64,000 bases of DNA from positions 543,065 to 607,064 of the forward strand of contig NZ_JAXMNY010000003.1 of the NCBI RefSeq assembly GCF_034670185.1, written 5' to 3'. How positions within the stretch are numbered: the stretch's first letter is position 1; every line of letters starts with the position of its first letter. The position numbers and the translations under genes are program-made. Positions 15,885-24,070 of this stretch are shown piece by piece. Below the pieces are notes generated by a model. That model saw nothing but the letters and a program-made list of their open reading frames with translations. It ran no database searches and was not told the DNA's origin. This DNA comes from Nisaea sp. (lineage in GTDB: Bacteria; Pseudomonadota; Alphaproteobacteria; Thalassobaculales; Thalassobaculaceae).

Positions 15885-16553
15885 TCAGCCGGTTGGTTCA
15901 GATGACGGGTTATGCAGGGCGGCATCAGGGTATTTGGCCCCATCGAGGAACACCCGCTCGCCCTCGATGCGCACCCGGCCTTCCGCCACCCATTTAAGGC
16001 AAGCGGGATAGATCCGGTGTTCCTGCACCAGAATGCGAGCGGCCAGCGTATCACCGGTATCGTCCTGGTGAATCGGCACCACTGCCTGCTGAATGATTGG
16101 GCCGACATCCATTTCCGGTGTGACGAAATGCACCGTACATCCGGCGAACCGCGCGCCTGCGTCGATAGCCCTCTGTTGGACGTTAAGCCCTTTGAAGGAC
16201 GGCAGCAGGGACGGGTGGATGTTGATCATCCGCCCGCTCCAATGTTCGACGAACGCGGTCGTCAGAAGCCGCATGAAGCCGGCAAGACAGATGAATTCCA
16301 CGCCAGCCGCGTCGAGTGCTTTCTGCATGTCCGCATCGAAACTGGCGCGGTCCGCGTAGTTCTTGTGATCGAAGACAACAGCTGGAATGCCTGCCGCCTT
16401 TGCTCGGTCTAGGGCACGAACGCCCGGACGGTTCGAGATCACTGTGACGATTTCGGCTGGATGGTCAGGGGCGGCGCAGGCATCGATCAGTGCCTGCAGA
16501 TTGCTGCCGCTGCCCGAGACCAGAACGCCGACCTTTAGTTTTCCTTTGCTCAC
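15885..16553 (-). CDS. purN: Phosphoribosylglycinamide formyltransferase (PurN)
   Basis: PurN performs the third step of purine synthesis, moving a formyl group from 10-formyltetrahydrofolate to GAR. The 222-residue protein has the N-terminal KVGVLVSGSGSNLQAL nucleotide-binding loop, FICLAGFMRLL, the catalytic Asn-x-His of INIHPSLLPSF, and the catalytic Asp in HFVTPEMDVGPII. The GTG start overlaps the purM stop (GTGA), so the two purine genes are translationally coupled. A longer frame continues upstream into purM but that part is out-of-frame purM sequence. The C-terminal tail of about 20 residues is poorly conserved. Confidence 0.96.
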   Translation of the reverse strand: MSKGKLKVGVLVSGSGSNLQALIDACAAPDHPAEIVTVISNRPGVRALDRAKAAGIPAVVFDHKNYADRASFDADMQKALDAAGVEFICLAGFMRLLTTAFVEHWSGRMINIHPSLLPSFKGLNVQQRAIDAGARFAGCTVHFVTPEMDVGPIIQQAVVPIHQDDTGDTLAARILVQEHRIYPACLKWVAEGRVRIEGERVFLDGAKYPDAALHNPSSEPTG

Positions 16554-17632
16554 GCGGGCCAGGTCCCGAGTCCTTGCAGTGTGACGGACGGTGCACCGTC
16601 TGCCCGATCGGTCAGTTTGCCGATCCGGAAGACAGTTTCGCCGGCCTCTGCCAGGATTTCGGTTACAGCATCCGCCCGGTCCGCCGAAACGGTCAGGGTC
16701 ATGCCGATGCCGCAATTGAAGGTCCGGGCCAGTTCTTCTGCCGGTACGCCGCCAGTTTCTGCCAGCCATCTGAAGACCGGCGGAAGCGTCCAGCTTTCGA
16801 CATCGATCTCGGCAGCAAGATGCTTCGCGAAGGAACGCGGCGGATTGTCCAGCAGACCGCCGCCCGTGATATGGGCGAGGCCGGTGACGCCGCCGCTTGC
16901 GAGAGCTGCCAGACAGGACTTCACATAGATCCGGGTCGGCGTCAGCAGCGCGTCGCCGAGGCTCTGCCCCTTTGCAAAGGGAGCATCGTCACCCCAGCTG
17001 AGACCGGAGCGGTCGACGATCCGGCGCACCAGCGAGAAGCCGTTCGAATGCACGCCCGAGGCGGCAAGACCGAGAATCACGTCACCGGCTTCGGCCTTCG
17101 GCTCCAGGATCAGATTCTCGCGCTCCGCCGCGCCAACGGCGAATCCGGCGAGGTCGAAATCGCCGTCCGTGTACATGCCCGGCATTTCCGCCGTCTCGCC
17201 GCCGATCAGGGCGGCTCCGGACTGGCGGCAACCTTCGGCGATCCCTGCAACGACCGTGCGGGCCGCTTCGACATCGAGCTTGCCAGTGGCATAGTAATCG
17301 AGGAAGAACAGCGGCTCGGCGCCCTGCACGACCAGATCGTTCACACACATGGCGACAAGATCGGTGCCGACACCGGAATAGTTTCCGGTATCGATGGCAA
17401 GGCGGAGTTTCGTTCCGACGCCATCTGTCGCGGCAACGAAGACCGGGTCTTTGAACCCGGCGGCTTTCGGATCGAAGACACCACCAAAGCCGCCAATCGC
17501 GCCATCGGCGCCAGGCCTGACCGTTGACTTGGTCAGAGGCTTGATGAATTCGATCAGTTGGTCCGCCGCATCAATGTCAACGCCCGCTTCCTTGTAGGTA
17601 AGGGGGCGGTTGGGTCTATCGGGAGCTGATAT
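16550..17632 (-). CDS. purM: Phosphoribosylformylglycinamidine cyclo-ligase (PurM), no canonical start codon
   Basis: PurM closes the imidazole ring to form AIR in purine synthesis. The frame gives a full PurM: LTYKEAGVDID near the N-terminus, FGGVFD, ATDGVGTKL, AMCVNDLVVQGAEPLFFLDY, ALIGGETAEMPGMY, and the C-terminal HITGGGLLDNPPR. The N-terminal part up to AMCVN has no in-frame ATG, GTG or TTG; an upstream stop closes the frame. The only well-placed initiation site is ATA at 17630-17632, preceded by GAGGAGGAG at ideal spacing and read onward as ISAPDRPN. ATG there would give a normal PurM N-terminus. So either ATA is used as the start, or it is a point change or sequencing error. Starting at the internal ATG (17350) would remove 94 conserved residues. 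It is coupled to purN. Confidence 0.88.
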   Translation of the reverse strand: MSAPDRPNRPLTYKEAGVDIDAADQLIEFIKPLTKSTVRPGADGAIGGFGGVFDPKAAGFKDPVFVAATDGVGTKLRLAIDTGNYSGVGTDLVAMCVNDLVVQGAEPLFFLDYYATGKLDVEAARTVVAGIAEGCRQSGAALIGGETAEMPGMYTDGDFDLAGFAVGAAERENLILEPKAEAGDVILGLAASGVHSNGFSLVRRIVDRSGLSWGDDAPFAKGQSLGDALLTPTRIYVKSCLAALASGGVTGLAHITGGGLLDNPPRSFAKHLAAEIDVESWTLPPVFRWLAETGGVPAEELARTFNCGIGMTLTVSADRADAVTEILAEAGETVFRIGKLTDRADGAPSVTLQGLGTWPA

Positions 17633-17775
17633 GGTCTCCTCCTCAGCCTTCCGGTATAAGGGGCGGGCAGTGTCCGCGGTGCCATTGTTCTGCCCGGATC
17701 AGGGTGTAAGACGCAGGGGCCGGGACCGCAAGCGTATTTGGCGGACGGCAACATAGTTCAGGGAAGAACGTGCTG

Positions 17776-19044
17776 ATGGGTATTGGGGCTGGAAACCGCG
17801 CGCGGGATACGGAACGGACAGCCGAAATGCCGGCTGCCTGCCGTCTTATGCTGTTTGTAATCATGCTGTTGGCCGTCACTTTCTCGGGGAGCAACGCCCG
17901 GGCACAATCGGATGCGAGTCGAGTTTTCGAGGTGCGCGGCGTTTCGGTGGATGCGCAGGCCGCTACTGCAGCCCAGGCTCAGGCCCAGGCTATCGGGGAA
18001 GGCCGCCGCGAGGCGTGGCGCCGTCTGATCGATCGCCTGGTGCCGAAGGCGCAGGCCGCGGGCCTGCCGCCACTGTCCGACGATTTGCTTGTCGGTTTGA
18101 CGGTCGGATATGAAGTCGCACGGGAACGGACCTCCGATGTCCGTTATCTCGGGTCGCTGAACTTCCGCTTCAATCCGGTGGCAGTGCGGCAATATTTCAC
18201 GTCTCTTGGTGTCGCCTATGCCGAGGTAGCCTCCCAACCCGTGCTGATCCTCCCGGTCTACAATAACGGCAGCAAGCCGCTGCTCTGGGATGAGGAAAGC
18301 CCATGGCTTGCGGCATGGCTGGACCGGGCCAATGCGAGCGGTCTGGTGCCGATCGCGGTGCCGTATGGGGATCTTGCGGATATTCGCGATATCACCGCGG
18401 TTCAAGCCGTTCTGGCGGATCGCGAAGCGATTATGACAATAGCCGCGCGCTACGGCGCGGAGCAGGCGGTTGTCGTAAACGCCCGACCGATCTCCATCGA
18501 ATCGGCGGGGCAGGCCATTGAGCTCAACCTGACTTATGTTGGCGGCATTGCGGACGGCCGATCCCTGGTACGGACCGTCACGCCCGATCCGGGCAACCCT
18601 GAGGCGGATCTGCTGTCGGTCGCGGCACGAACATCGACGTCGGAGATCCAGGAAGCCTGGAAGTCGGAAAATCTGATCAGTCCGGGATTCGAGACAAGTG
18701 TCACCGTCATCGTGCCGATTGCCTCTTTCGACAATTGGCTCGAAGTCCGCAAGGGACTGGATCAGATCTCGTCGGTATCGCGGCGCGAATTATTGCGAAT
18801 TTCACGTAATGAAGCGCTGATCGATGTCTGGATCAATGGTGACGCGAACCAGCTCGCGCTGGCTTTGAAGCAGAAGGATTTCCTCCTGACGGAAACACAA
18901 AACGGCTGGTTGCTCTACAAAGAGGGAACCGAGCTACCGGAGAGATATCTTTCAGCACCGCTCGTCGCGCCGGTGCAGGACGCGGAGCCGGTCACGCCGC
19001 CCGCCAGCGTTGCGCCGCTCGTCCTGCCGCCGCTGGTGCAGTGA
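17776..19044 (+). CDS. DUF2066 family secreted protein
   Basis: A 422-residue protein with an N-terminal signal peptide (CRLMLFVIMLLAVTFSGSNARAQ) after a polar leader, then a mixed region matching DUF2066: FEVRGVSVDAQAATAAQAQAQA and GRREAWRRLIDRLVP near the N-terminus, VRYLGSLNFRFNPVAVRQYF, and VLILPVYNN. Members are periplasmic or envelope proteins of unknown function in proteobacteria. The ATG at 17776 sits behind GGGAAG; a GTG six bases earlier and an ATG at 17827 just before the hydrophobic core are alternatives. It diverges from purM and precedes the PerM-like gene and hdaA, an order I recall as recurrent in alphaproteobacteria. No catalytic motif is visible. Confidence 0.75.
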   Translation: MGIGAGNRARDTERTAEMPAACRLMLFVIMLLAVTFSGSNARAQSDASRVFEVRGVSVDAQAATAAQAQAQAIGEGRREAWRRLIDRLVPKAQAAGLPPLSDDLLVGLTVGYEVARERTSDVRYLGSLNFRFNPVAVRQYFTSLGVAYAEVASQPVLILPVYNNGSKPLLWDEESPWLAAWLDRANASGLVPIAVPYGDLADIRDITAVQAVLADREAIMTIAARYGAEQAVVVNARPISIESAGQAIELNLTYVGGIADGRSLVRTVTPDPGNPEADLLSVAARTSTSEIQEAWKSENLISPGFETSVTVIVPIASFDNWLEVRKGLDQISSVSRRELLRISRNEALIDVWINGDANQLALALKQKDFLLTETQNGWLLYKEGTELPERYLSAPLVAPVQDAEPVTPPASVAPLVLPPLVQ

Positions 19045-19092
19045 TGCCCTCAGTAATTTCATTTCGAGATCGTGCCGGAAACGGGGAGTGTC

Positions 19093-20172
19093 ATGACACA
19101 GCGTGAACGCCTGACATTCTGGGGCGCGCTTCTGATCGCTCTTGTCATCGCTCTTTACGTGCTGAAGGGGGTGCTGGTGCCATTCGTCGCCGGGATGGCG
19201 ATCGCGTATTTTCTCGATCCCCTTGTGGACCGCTGCGAGCGGCTCCGAATGTCCCGGACCGCGGGCACCACGGTCGTATTGCTCGGCTTCTTCTGTGCCG
19301 GGCTCGGAATCATGCTTCTACTCGTGCCGTTGGTTCAGGCTCAGGCCGTTCTACTTGCTAAAACGCTCCCCGGTTATCTTGAAAGATTGCTCGCGTTTGC
19401 CGATCCGGTAGTTGGCATGGCCAGAACCTGGCTTGGCAATGGTGGGGCGGATGAGCTCAATCTCTCCGCTATCGCGGCGAAGGCTGGCGAGTGGCTGATT
19501 TCCGTTGCCGGGCAGGTTCTAAGCGGTGGTGCGGCGCTGGCCAATCTTCTGTCGCTTCTGGTTATCACGCCGATAGTCGCCTTCTATCTGCTGCGGGACT
19601 GGGATCGTATCGTGGCTGCGGTGGATGGCTGGCTGCCGCGTGCACAGGCGAAGACGATCAGGGAGCAGGCTGGGATCATCGACGAAACACTTGCTTCCTT
19701 CGTACGCGGGCAGGGATCGGTCTGTCTGATTCTCGGCGGATTTTATGCCGTCGGCCTGACGTTCGCAGGCCTCGATTTCGGTGTGATCATCGGCCTGTTT
19801 TCCGGCCTGATTTCCTTCGTGCCTTTTGTTGGTTCGATCTTTGGCGGCCTGCTGAGCATCGGACTTGCCGCCATGCAGTTCGATACCGTGACGCCGATCG
19901 CAATCGTCGCCGCCATCTTCGTCGCGGGACAGGCTATCGAAGGGAACTTCCTGACGCCCAACCTTGTCGGCGAGGCAGTGGGTTTGCATCCGGTTTGGGT
20001 GATCTTCGCCTTGCTGGCAGGCGGCGCGCTGTTCGGTTTTCTTGGCATTCTGATCGCTGTACCGGTAGCGGCCGTGATCGGGGTGCTCACCCGCTTTGCC
20101 CTGGCGCGTTATCTCGCCAGCCCGCTCCATCTTCATGGCATACCGCCATCGGACGATGAGACTGACGCTTAA
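19093..20172 (+). CDS. AI-2E/PerM family membrane transporter
   Basis: A 359-residue inner-membrane protein of the PerM (DUF20, AI-2E transporter) family. Hydrophobic stretches include LTFWGALLIALVIALYVLKG, VPFVAGMAIAYFLDPLVDR, TTVVLLGFFCAGLGIMLLL, LLSLLVITPIVAFYLLRDWD, and C-terminal helices around GLISFVPFVGSIFGGLLSIG and FALLAGGALFGFLGILIAVPVAA. The central ITPIVAFYLLRDWD and the ending GILIAVPVAAVIG are typical of the family. Some relatives export autoinducer-2 or act as sodium/proton antiporters; the substrate here is unknown. I chose the ATG at 19093, five bases after GGGGAG, over a longer frame from 19072. It precedes hdaA by 30 bases. Confidence 0.85.
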   Translation: MTQRERLTFWGALLIALVIALYVLKGVLVPFVAGMAIAYFLDPLVDRCERLRMSRTAGTTVVLLGFFCAGLGIMLLLVPLVQAQAVLLAKTLPGYLERLLAFADPVVGMARTWLGNGGADELNLSAIAAKAGEWLISVAGQVLSGGAALANLLSLLVITPIVAFYLLRDWDRIVAAVDGWLPRAQAKTIREQAGIIDETLASFVRGQGSVCLILGGFYAVGLTFAGLDFGVIIGLFSGLISFVPFVGSIFGGLLSIGLAAMQFDTVTPIAIVAAIFVAGQAIEGNFLTPNLVGEAVGLHPVWVIFALLAGGALFGFLGILIAVPVAAVIGVLTRFALARYLASPLHLHGIPPSDDETDA

Positions 20173-20202
20173 AGACATTGAGACAGGATCGGCGGGCACA
20201 TT

Positions 20203-20919
20203 ATGAGTGAACGGAACACCGGATCGCGCCGGATCGGCAGCGAGGGCGGTCAGTTGCCATTGTTGTTGGAGCATCGTCCGGCATTTGACCGGGGAGAATA
20301 TCTTGTCTCTGTCTGCAATGAGGCGGCAACGGCCTGGATCGATTCCTGGCCGTCCTGGCCCGATGCGACCTGGGGATTGAACGTGCACGGCCCCGAAGCC
20401 TCGGGGAAAAGCCATCTGGCGGAAGTCTGGGCACGGAAGGCGGGCGCCATCATGCTCCGTCCCGCGGATCTGGATGCGGAGCGGCTTCCGACGTTGCTCG
20501 GCGACGCGGGCTATGTGGTACTGGACAATGTCGATGAGAGCCTGCCGGGCGTTCCCGCCTTTCATCTCTACAACATGATTGTCGAGCGTCGGGGCGCTCT
20601 GCTGGTGTTGTCCAGAACGCCGGTCTCGCGCATGGCGCTGCATCCGGCGGATGCGAAATCGCGCTTCGCCGCACTTCCTGCAGTGGCGATCAGCGATCCC
20701 GATGACGCGTTGATTTCGGGAATCATGGACAAACTCTTTCGCGACCGGCAATTGTTCGTTGCTGAAGAGGTTCTGGCCTTTCTGGTCGGACGCATGGAAC
20801 GATCGTTTTCGGAAGCGCGGGCGCTGGTCGAATACATCGATGCCATGTCGCTTGCCGAGGGGCGCCGGATCACGCTGCCACTCGCTCGTCGCGCGCTGGA
20901 CGCGCGGGCTGCGGGATAG
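20203..20919 (+). CDS. hdaA: DnaA regulatory inactivator HdaA
   Basis: HdaA is a DnaA-like AAA+ protein that, bound to the sliding clamp, stimulates ATP hydrolysis by DnaA and so prevents re-initiation of replication. The 238-residue protein has a clamp-binding QLPLLL near the N-terminus (residues 17-22), a degenerate-looking but intact P-loop GPEASGKS (63-70), a Walker B-like YVVLDNVD, and a lid region with SFSEARALVEYIDAMSLAEGR. It lacks the DNA-binding domain of DnaA, which separates it from dnaA itself. Its place after a PerM-like gene matches the position of Hda homologues in other proteobacteria. Caulobacter HdaA is essential for replication control. Confidence 0.88.
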   Translation: MSERNTGSRRIGSEGGQLPLLLEHRPAFDRGEYLVSVCNEAATAWIDSWPSWPDATWGLNVHGPEASGKSHLAEVWARKAGAIMLRPADLDAERLPTLLGDAGYVVLDNVDESLPGVPAFHLYNMIVERRGALLVLSRTPVSRMALHPADAKSRFAALPAVAISDPDDALISGIMDKLFRDRQLFVAEEVLAFLVGRMERSFSEARALVEYIDAMSLAEGRRITLPLARRALDARAAG

Positions 20920-20963
20920 CACCGGGACTGACAACGAAAAAACAAACAAACGGAGCACTATCC

Positions 20964-21746
20964 ATGGATCTGGGAATTAAAGGAAAGAAAGCGCTCGTCT
21001 GCGCGTCGAGCAAAGGTCTCGGCAAGGCGTCGGCGATGGCACTCGCTCAGAACGGTGCGGATCTGACGATCTGCTCGCGGACGCCGGAAGCGATCGAGGC
21101 AACGGCCGAGGAAATCCGGTCGGCGACCGGTGCGACCGTGCACGCCATTGCATGCGATATCACAACCGAGGAAGGCCGTGCGAAGGCGCTGGCACCGTTC
21201 GACAGCAAGCTCGACATCCTGGTAAACAATGCGGGTGGCCCGCCGCCAGGCAACTTCCGGGACTGGACGCGTGACGACTGGATCAAGGCTGTAGACGCCA
21301 ACATGCTGACTGCCATTGAGCTGATCAAGGCGACCATCGACGGCATGATCGAGCGCAAGTTCGGCCGTATCGTGAACATTACCTCCGGTGCCGTGAAGTC
21401 GCCCATCGCGATTCTTGGGCTTTCGAACGGTGCCCGTACCGGTTTGACCGGTTTTTGTGCCGGTATCGCCCGTGAAGTCGCCAAGGACGGCGTCACCATC
21501 AACGGTCTGCTGCCCGGCCCGTTCGACACCGACCGGCTGCGTGGCAACATGAAGCTGCAGGCGGAAAAGGCCGGCGTCGATTTCGAGACCTTCTATGCGG
21601 AGCAAGCCGCACAGCATACTGCCGGCCGGTTCGGCTATCCGGATGAGTTCGGCCAGACCTGCGCTTTTCTGTGCAGCGCGCATGCCGGCTATATCAACGG
21701 CCAGAACGTGCTGATGGATGGGGGAGCCTTCCGCAGCACCATGTAA
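20964..21746 (+). CDS. SDR-family protein lacking the catalytic Tyr and Lys
   Basis: A 260-residue protein with the Rossmann fold of short-chain dehydrogenases: ALVCASSKGLGKASA in place of the usual TGxxxGxG loop, VNNAGGPPPGNF, and IVNITSGAVKSPI carrying the serine. The segment after it reads LGLSNGARTGLTGF, so the YxxxK motif is replaced (Leu at the Tyr position, Ala at the Lys position in my alignment). The C-terminal INGLLPGPFDTDRL is normal. A known subgroup of BKR-like SDRs has this imperfect active site, and its function is not established. It may be catalytically inactive or use other residues. It precedes ppk, separated by two strong hairpins. Confidence 0.8.
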   Translation: MDLGIKGKKALVCASSKGLGKASAMALAQNGADLTICSRTPEAIEATAEEIRSATGATVHAIACDITTEEGRAKALAPFDSKLDILVNNAGGPPPGNFRDWTRDDWIKAVDANMLTAIELIKATIDGMIERKFGRIVNITSGAVKSPIAILGLSNGARTGLTGFCAGIAREVAKDGVTINGLLPGPFDTDRLRGNMKLQAEKAGVDFETFYAEQAAQHTAGRFGYPDEFGQTCAFLCSAHAGYINGQNVLMDGGAFRSTM

Positions 21747-21758
21747 GAGGCTGGGTGG

Positions 21759-21847
21759 CGGTATTCGCCATATATGGCGAATACCGTCATCGAACTGAAA
21801 CATGACAGGCTTACGGTCCGGCCCGGGATATTCCATATCCCGGGCCG
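21759..21847. other. Two tandem near-perfect hairpins between the SDR gene and ppk
   Basis: A perfect 28-base palindrome at 21759-21786 (half-site CGGTATTCGCCATA) is followed 32 bases later by an inverted repeat with 13-base arms, CGGCCCGGGATAT (21819-21831) and its exact complement at 21835-21847, separated only by TCC. Neither is followed by a T-run, so a standard intrinsic terminator is unlikely. They could stabilise the 3' end of the SDR message, bind a dimeric regulator, or shape the ppk leader. The DNA before the ppk start also has GAGGAGACGACC as its ribosome-binding region. Confidence 0.7.
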
Positions 21848-21922
21848 ACCTGTGTTATGACAGCGAGAAGCGCTGTTGGCGCTGCGAGGTCCACACGATA
21901 GTCATGACGAGGAGACGACCCC

Positions 21923-24067
21923 GTGAGCGAGAGTCAGGCGGAAAGCACGACGCGTATTGACGCGACATCGCCCGAGCGGTTTTTCAACAGGGAACTGTCC
22001 TGGCTCGGCTTCAATGCCCGCGTTCTCGAAGAAGCGAACAATCCCGCGCACCCGTTGCTGGAACGACTTCGGTTCGTATCCATTTCAGCGTCGAACCTCG
22101 ACGAGTTCTACACGGTCCGGGTGGCCGGTCTGAAAGGCATGGTGAATGCCGGCGTGACCACGCCGAGCGCGGATGGTCTCTCTCCGACGAACCAGCTTGT
22201 CGCTATCTCGGAAAAGGCCGCTGAACTGATCGCCGTACAGCAGCAGTATCTTGCCATGCTGCTTGGCGAGCTGCGCACGGCCGGGTTTCATCTGATCACC
22301 GCAGCTGACCTCACTACCGCAGAACGGAAGTGGCTCGAGGGCCATTTCATCGATCAGGTATTCCCCCTGCTGACCCCGCTCGCAATCGATCCGGCGCATC
22401 CGTTCCCGTTCCTTCCGAACGGCGGCGTCTGCCTCGCCATGCAGCTCACGGATGCCTCCAACGCCATCGATATGGAAGCCTTGCTCCCGCTTCCGGCGCA
22501 GGTGGGCCGTTTTGTCCGCCTGCCGGGCAAGGATATCCGTTTCATCGCTATCGAGCAGGTGATCATCGAGCATGTCGACCAGCTGTTCCCGAATTTCACC
22601 GTTGCCGGACACGGTATCTTTCGGGTCCTGCGCGACAGTGAAATGGAAGTGGATGAAGAAGCCGAAGATCTCGTCCTGTCGTTCGAGTCGGCCCTGAAGC
22701 GTCGGCGGCGCGGTAACGTTATTCGCCTCTCGATGAACAAGGACATGCCGGAAGATCTCCGGAACTTTGTTGTCGATGAGATGAAGGTGGCGAAAGAGGA
22801 TCTCTTCACCCTGGACGAGATGGTTGGCCTTGCGGATCTGTCGCAGCTGATTGTCAGCGAGCGCCCGGACCTGCTTTGGAAACCGTTCAATCCGCGTTTC
22901 CCGGAGCGTATCCGTGATTTCGGCGGCGATTGCCTGGCGGCGATCCGCGCCAAGGACATTGTTGTCCACCACCCCTATGAGAGCTTCGACGTCGTCGTCC
23001 AGTTCCTGCGTCAGGCGGCGGCGGACCCGGCGGTGGTCTCGATCAAGCAGACGCTTTACCGAACGTCCAAAGGCAGCCCGATCGTCAATGCCCTGATCGA
23101 AGCGGCGGAAGCCGGCAAGTCGGTCACGGCCATGGTCGAGTTGAAAGCCCGCTTCGATGAGGAGGCGAATATCCGTCTTGCCCGTGACCTGGAACGCGCC
23201 GGCGTCCAGGTCGTCTACGGTTTTGTGGATCTGAAGACCCACGCGAAGATCTCTCTGGTGGTCCGGCGCGAGGGCAACGGCCTCAGGAACTACGTGCATT
23301 TTGGGACCGGCAACTATCATCCGATCACGGCGAAGATCTATACGGACCTTTCCTTCTTCACCTGCGACCCGGTGCTCTGTCGGGATGCCGCGCGCATGTT
23401 CAACTACATGACCGGCTATGCCACGCCGCAGCAGATGGACAAGCTGTCGCTCTCGCCGCTGACCATGCGCCAGAAGGTGCACGAGCTTGTTGATACCGAG
23501 ATCGAATTTGCCCGGCAGGGCAAGCCGGCAACAATCTGGGCAAAGATGAATTCTCTGGTCGATCCGGACCTGATTGATCTGTTGTACCGGGCCTCGAACG
23601 AGGGCGTGAAGATCGAACTGGTCATCCGCGGTATCTGCTGCCTGCGGCCAGGATTGCCGGGTTTATCGGAGAACATCCATGTGCAGAGCATTGTGGGCAG
23701 GTTCCTTGAGCATTCGCGGATATTCTGTTTCGGCAATGGTCGGAAGCTTCCCTCCGATCAGGCGAAAGTGTACATGTCGTCCGCTGACTGGATGACGCGT
23801 AATCTGGATCGCCGGGTGGAGCATTTCGTGCCTATCGAAAACCGGACGGTGCACCGCCAGGTTCTGGACCAGATCATGGTGGCGAACCTGAAGGACGAGA
23901 CGAATTCCTGGATCGCGGAGCCGGATGGTCGCTTTGTCCGGGTTGCTGCCGGTGCGGGAGCGTTCTCGGCACATAAATATTTCATGACCAATCCAAGCCT
24001 GTCCGGCCGCGGCAGTGCTCTGAAGCGGTCGAACGAAATGCCCAAGAAGCTGAGCGGCACGGAATAA
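21923..24067 (+). CDS. ppk1: Polyphosphate kinase 1
   Basis: Ppk1 reversibly makes inorganic polyphosphate from ATP on the inner face of the membrane. The 714-residue protein is full length. It opens with FFNRELSWLGFNARVLEEA and ISASNLDEFY, the N-terminal domain signature. The autophosphorylated histidine is H440 in LKTHAKISLV, with a second conserved histidine H459 in NYVHFGTGNYHP. The C-terminal VYMSSADWMTRNLDRRVE matches the second phospholipase D-like domain. The GTG start has GAGGAG upstream. It is followed three bases later by ppx, so synthesis and degradation of polyphosphate are encoded together, as in enterobacteria. No convincing Pho box was found upstream. Confidence 0.97.
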   Translation: MSESQAESTTRIDATSPERFFNRELSWLGFNARVLEEANNPAHPLLERLRFVSISASNLDEFYTVRVAGLKGMVNAGVTTPSADGLSPTNQLVAISEKAAELIAVQQQYLAMLLGELRTAGFHLITAADLTTAERKWLEGHFIDQVFPLLTPLAIDPAHPFPFLPNGGVCLAMQLTDASNAIDMEALLPLPAQVGRFVRLPGKDIRFIAIEQVIIEHVDQLFPNFTVAGHGIFRVLRDSEMEVDEEAEDLVLSFESALKRRRRGNVIRLSMNKDMPEDLRNFVVDEMKVAKEDLFTLDEMVGLADLSQLIVSERPDLLWKPFNPRFPERIRDFGGDCLAAIRAKDIVVHHPYESFDVVVQFLRQAAADPAVVSIKQTLYRTSKGSPIVNALIEAAEAGKSVTAMVELKARFDEEANIRLARDLERAGVQVVYGFVDLKTHAKISLVVRREGNGLRNYVHFGTGNYHPITAKIYTDLSFFTCDPVLCRDAARMFNYMTGYATPQQMDKLSLSPLTMRQKVHELVDTEIEFARQGKPATIWAKMNSLVDPDLIDLLYRASNEGVKIELVIRGICCLRPGLPGLSENIHVQSIVGRFLEHSRIFCFGNGRKLPSDQAKVYMSSADWMTRNLDRRVEHFVPIENRTVHRQVLDQIMVANLKDETNSWIAEPDGRFVRVAAGAGAFSAHKYFMTNPSLSGRGSALKRSNEMPKKLSGTE

Positions 24068-24070
24068 CGT

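Noticed and set aside
21855..21870. Half-site TTATGACAG resembling a Pho box upstream of ppk
   Set aside because: Only one half matches; the second half at the required spacing is absent.
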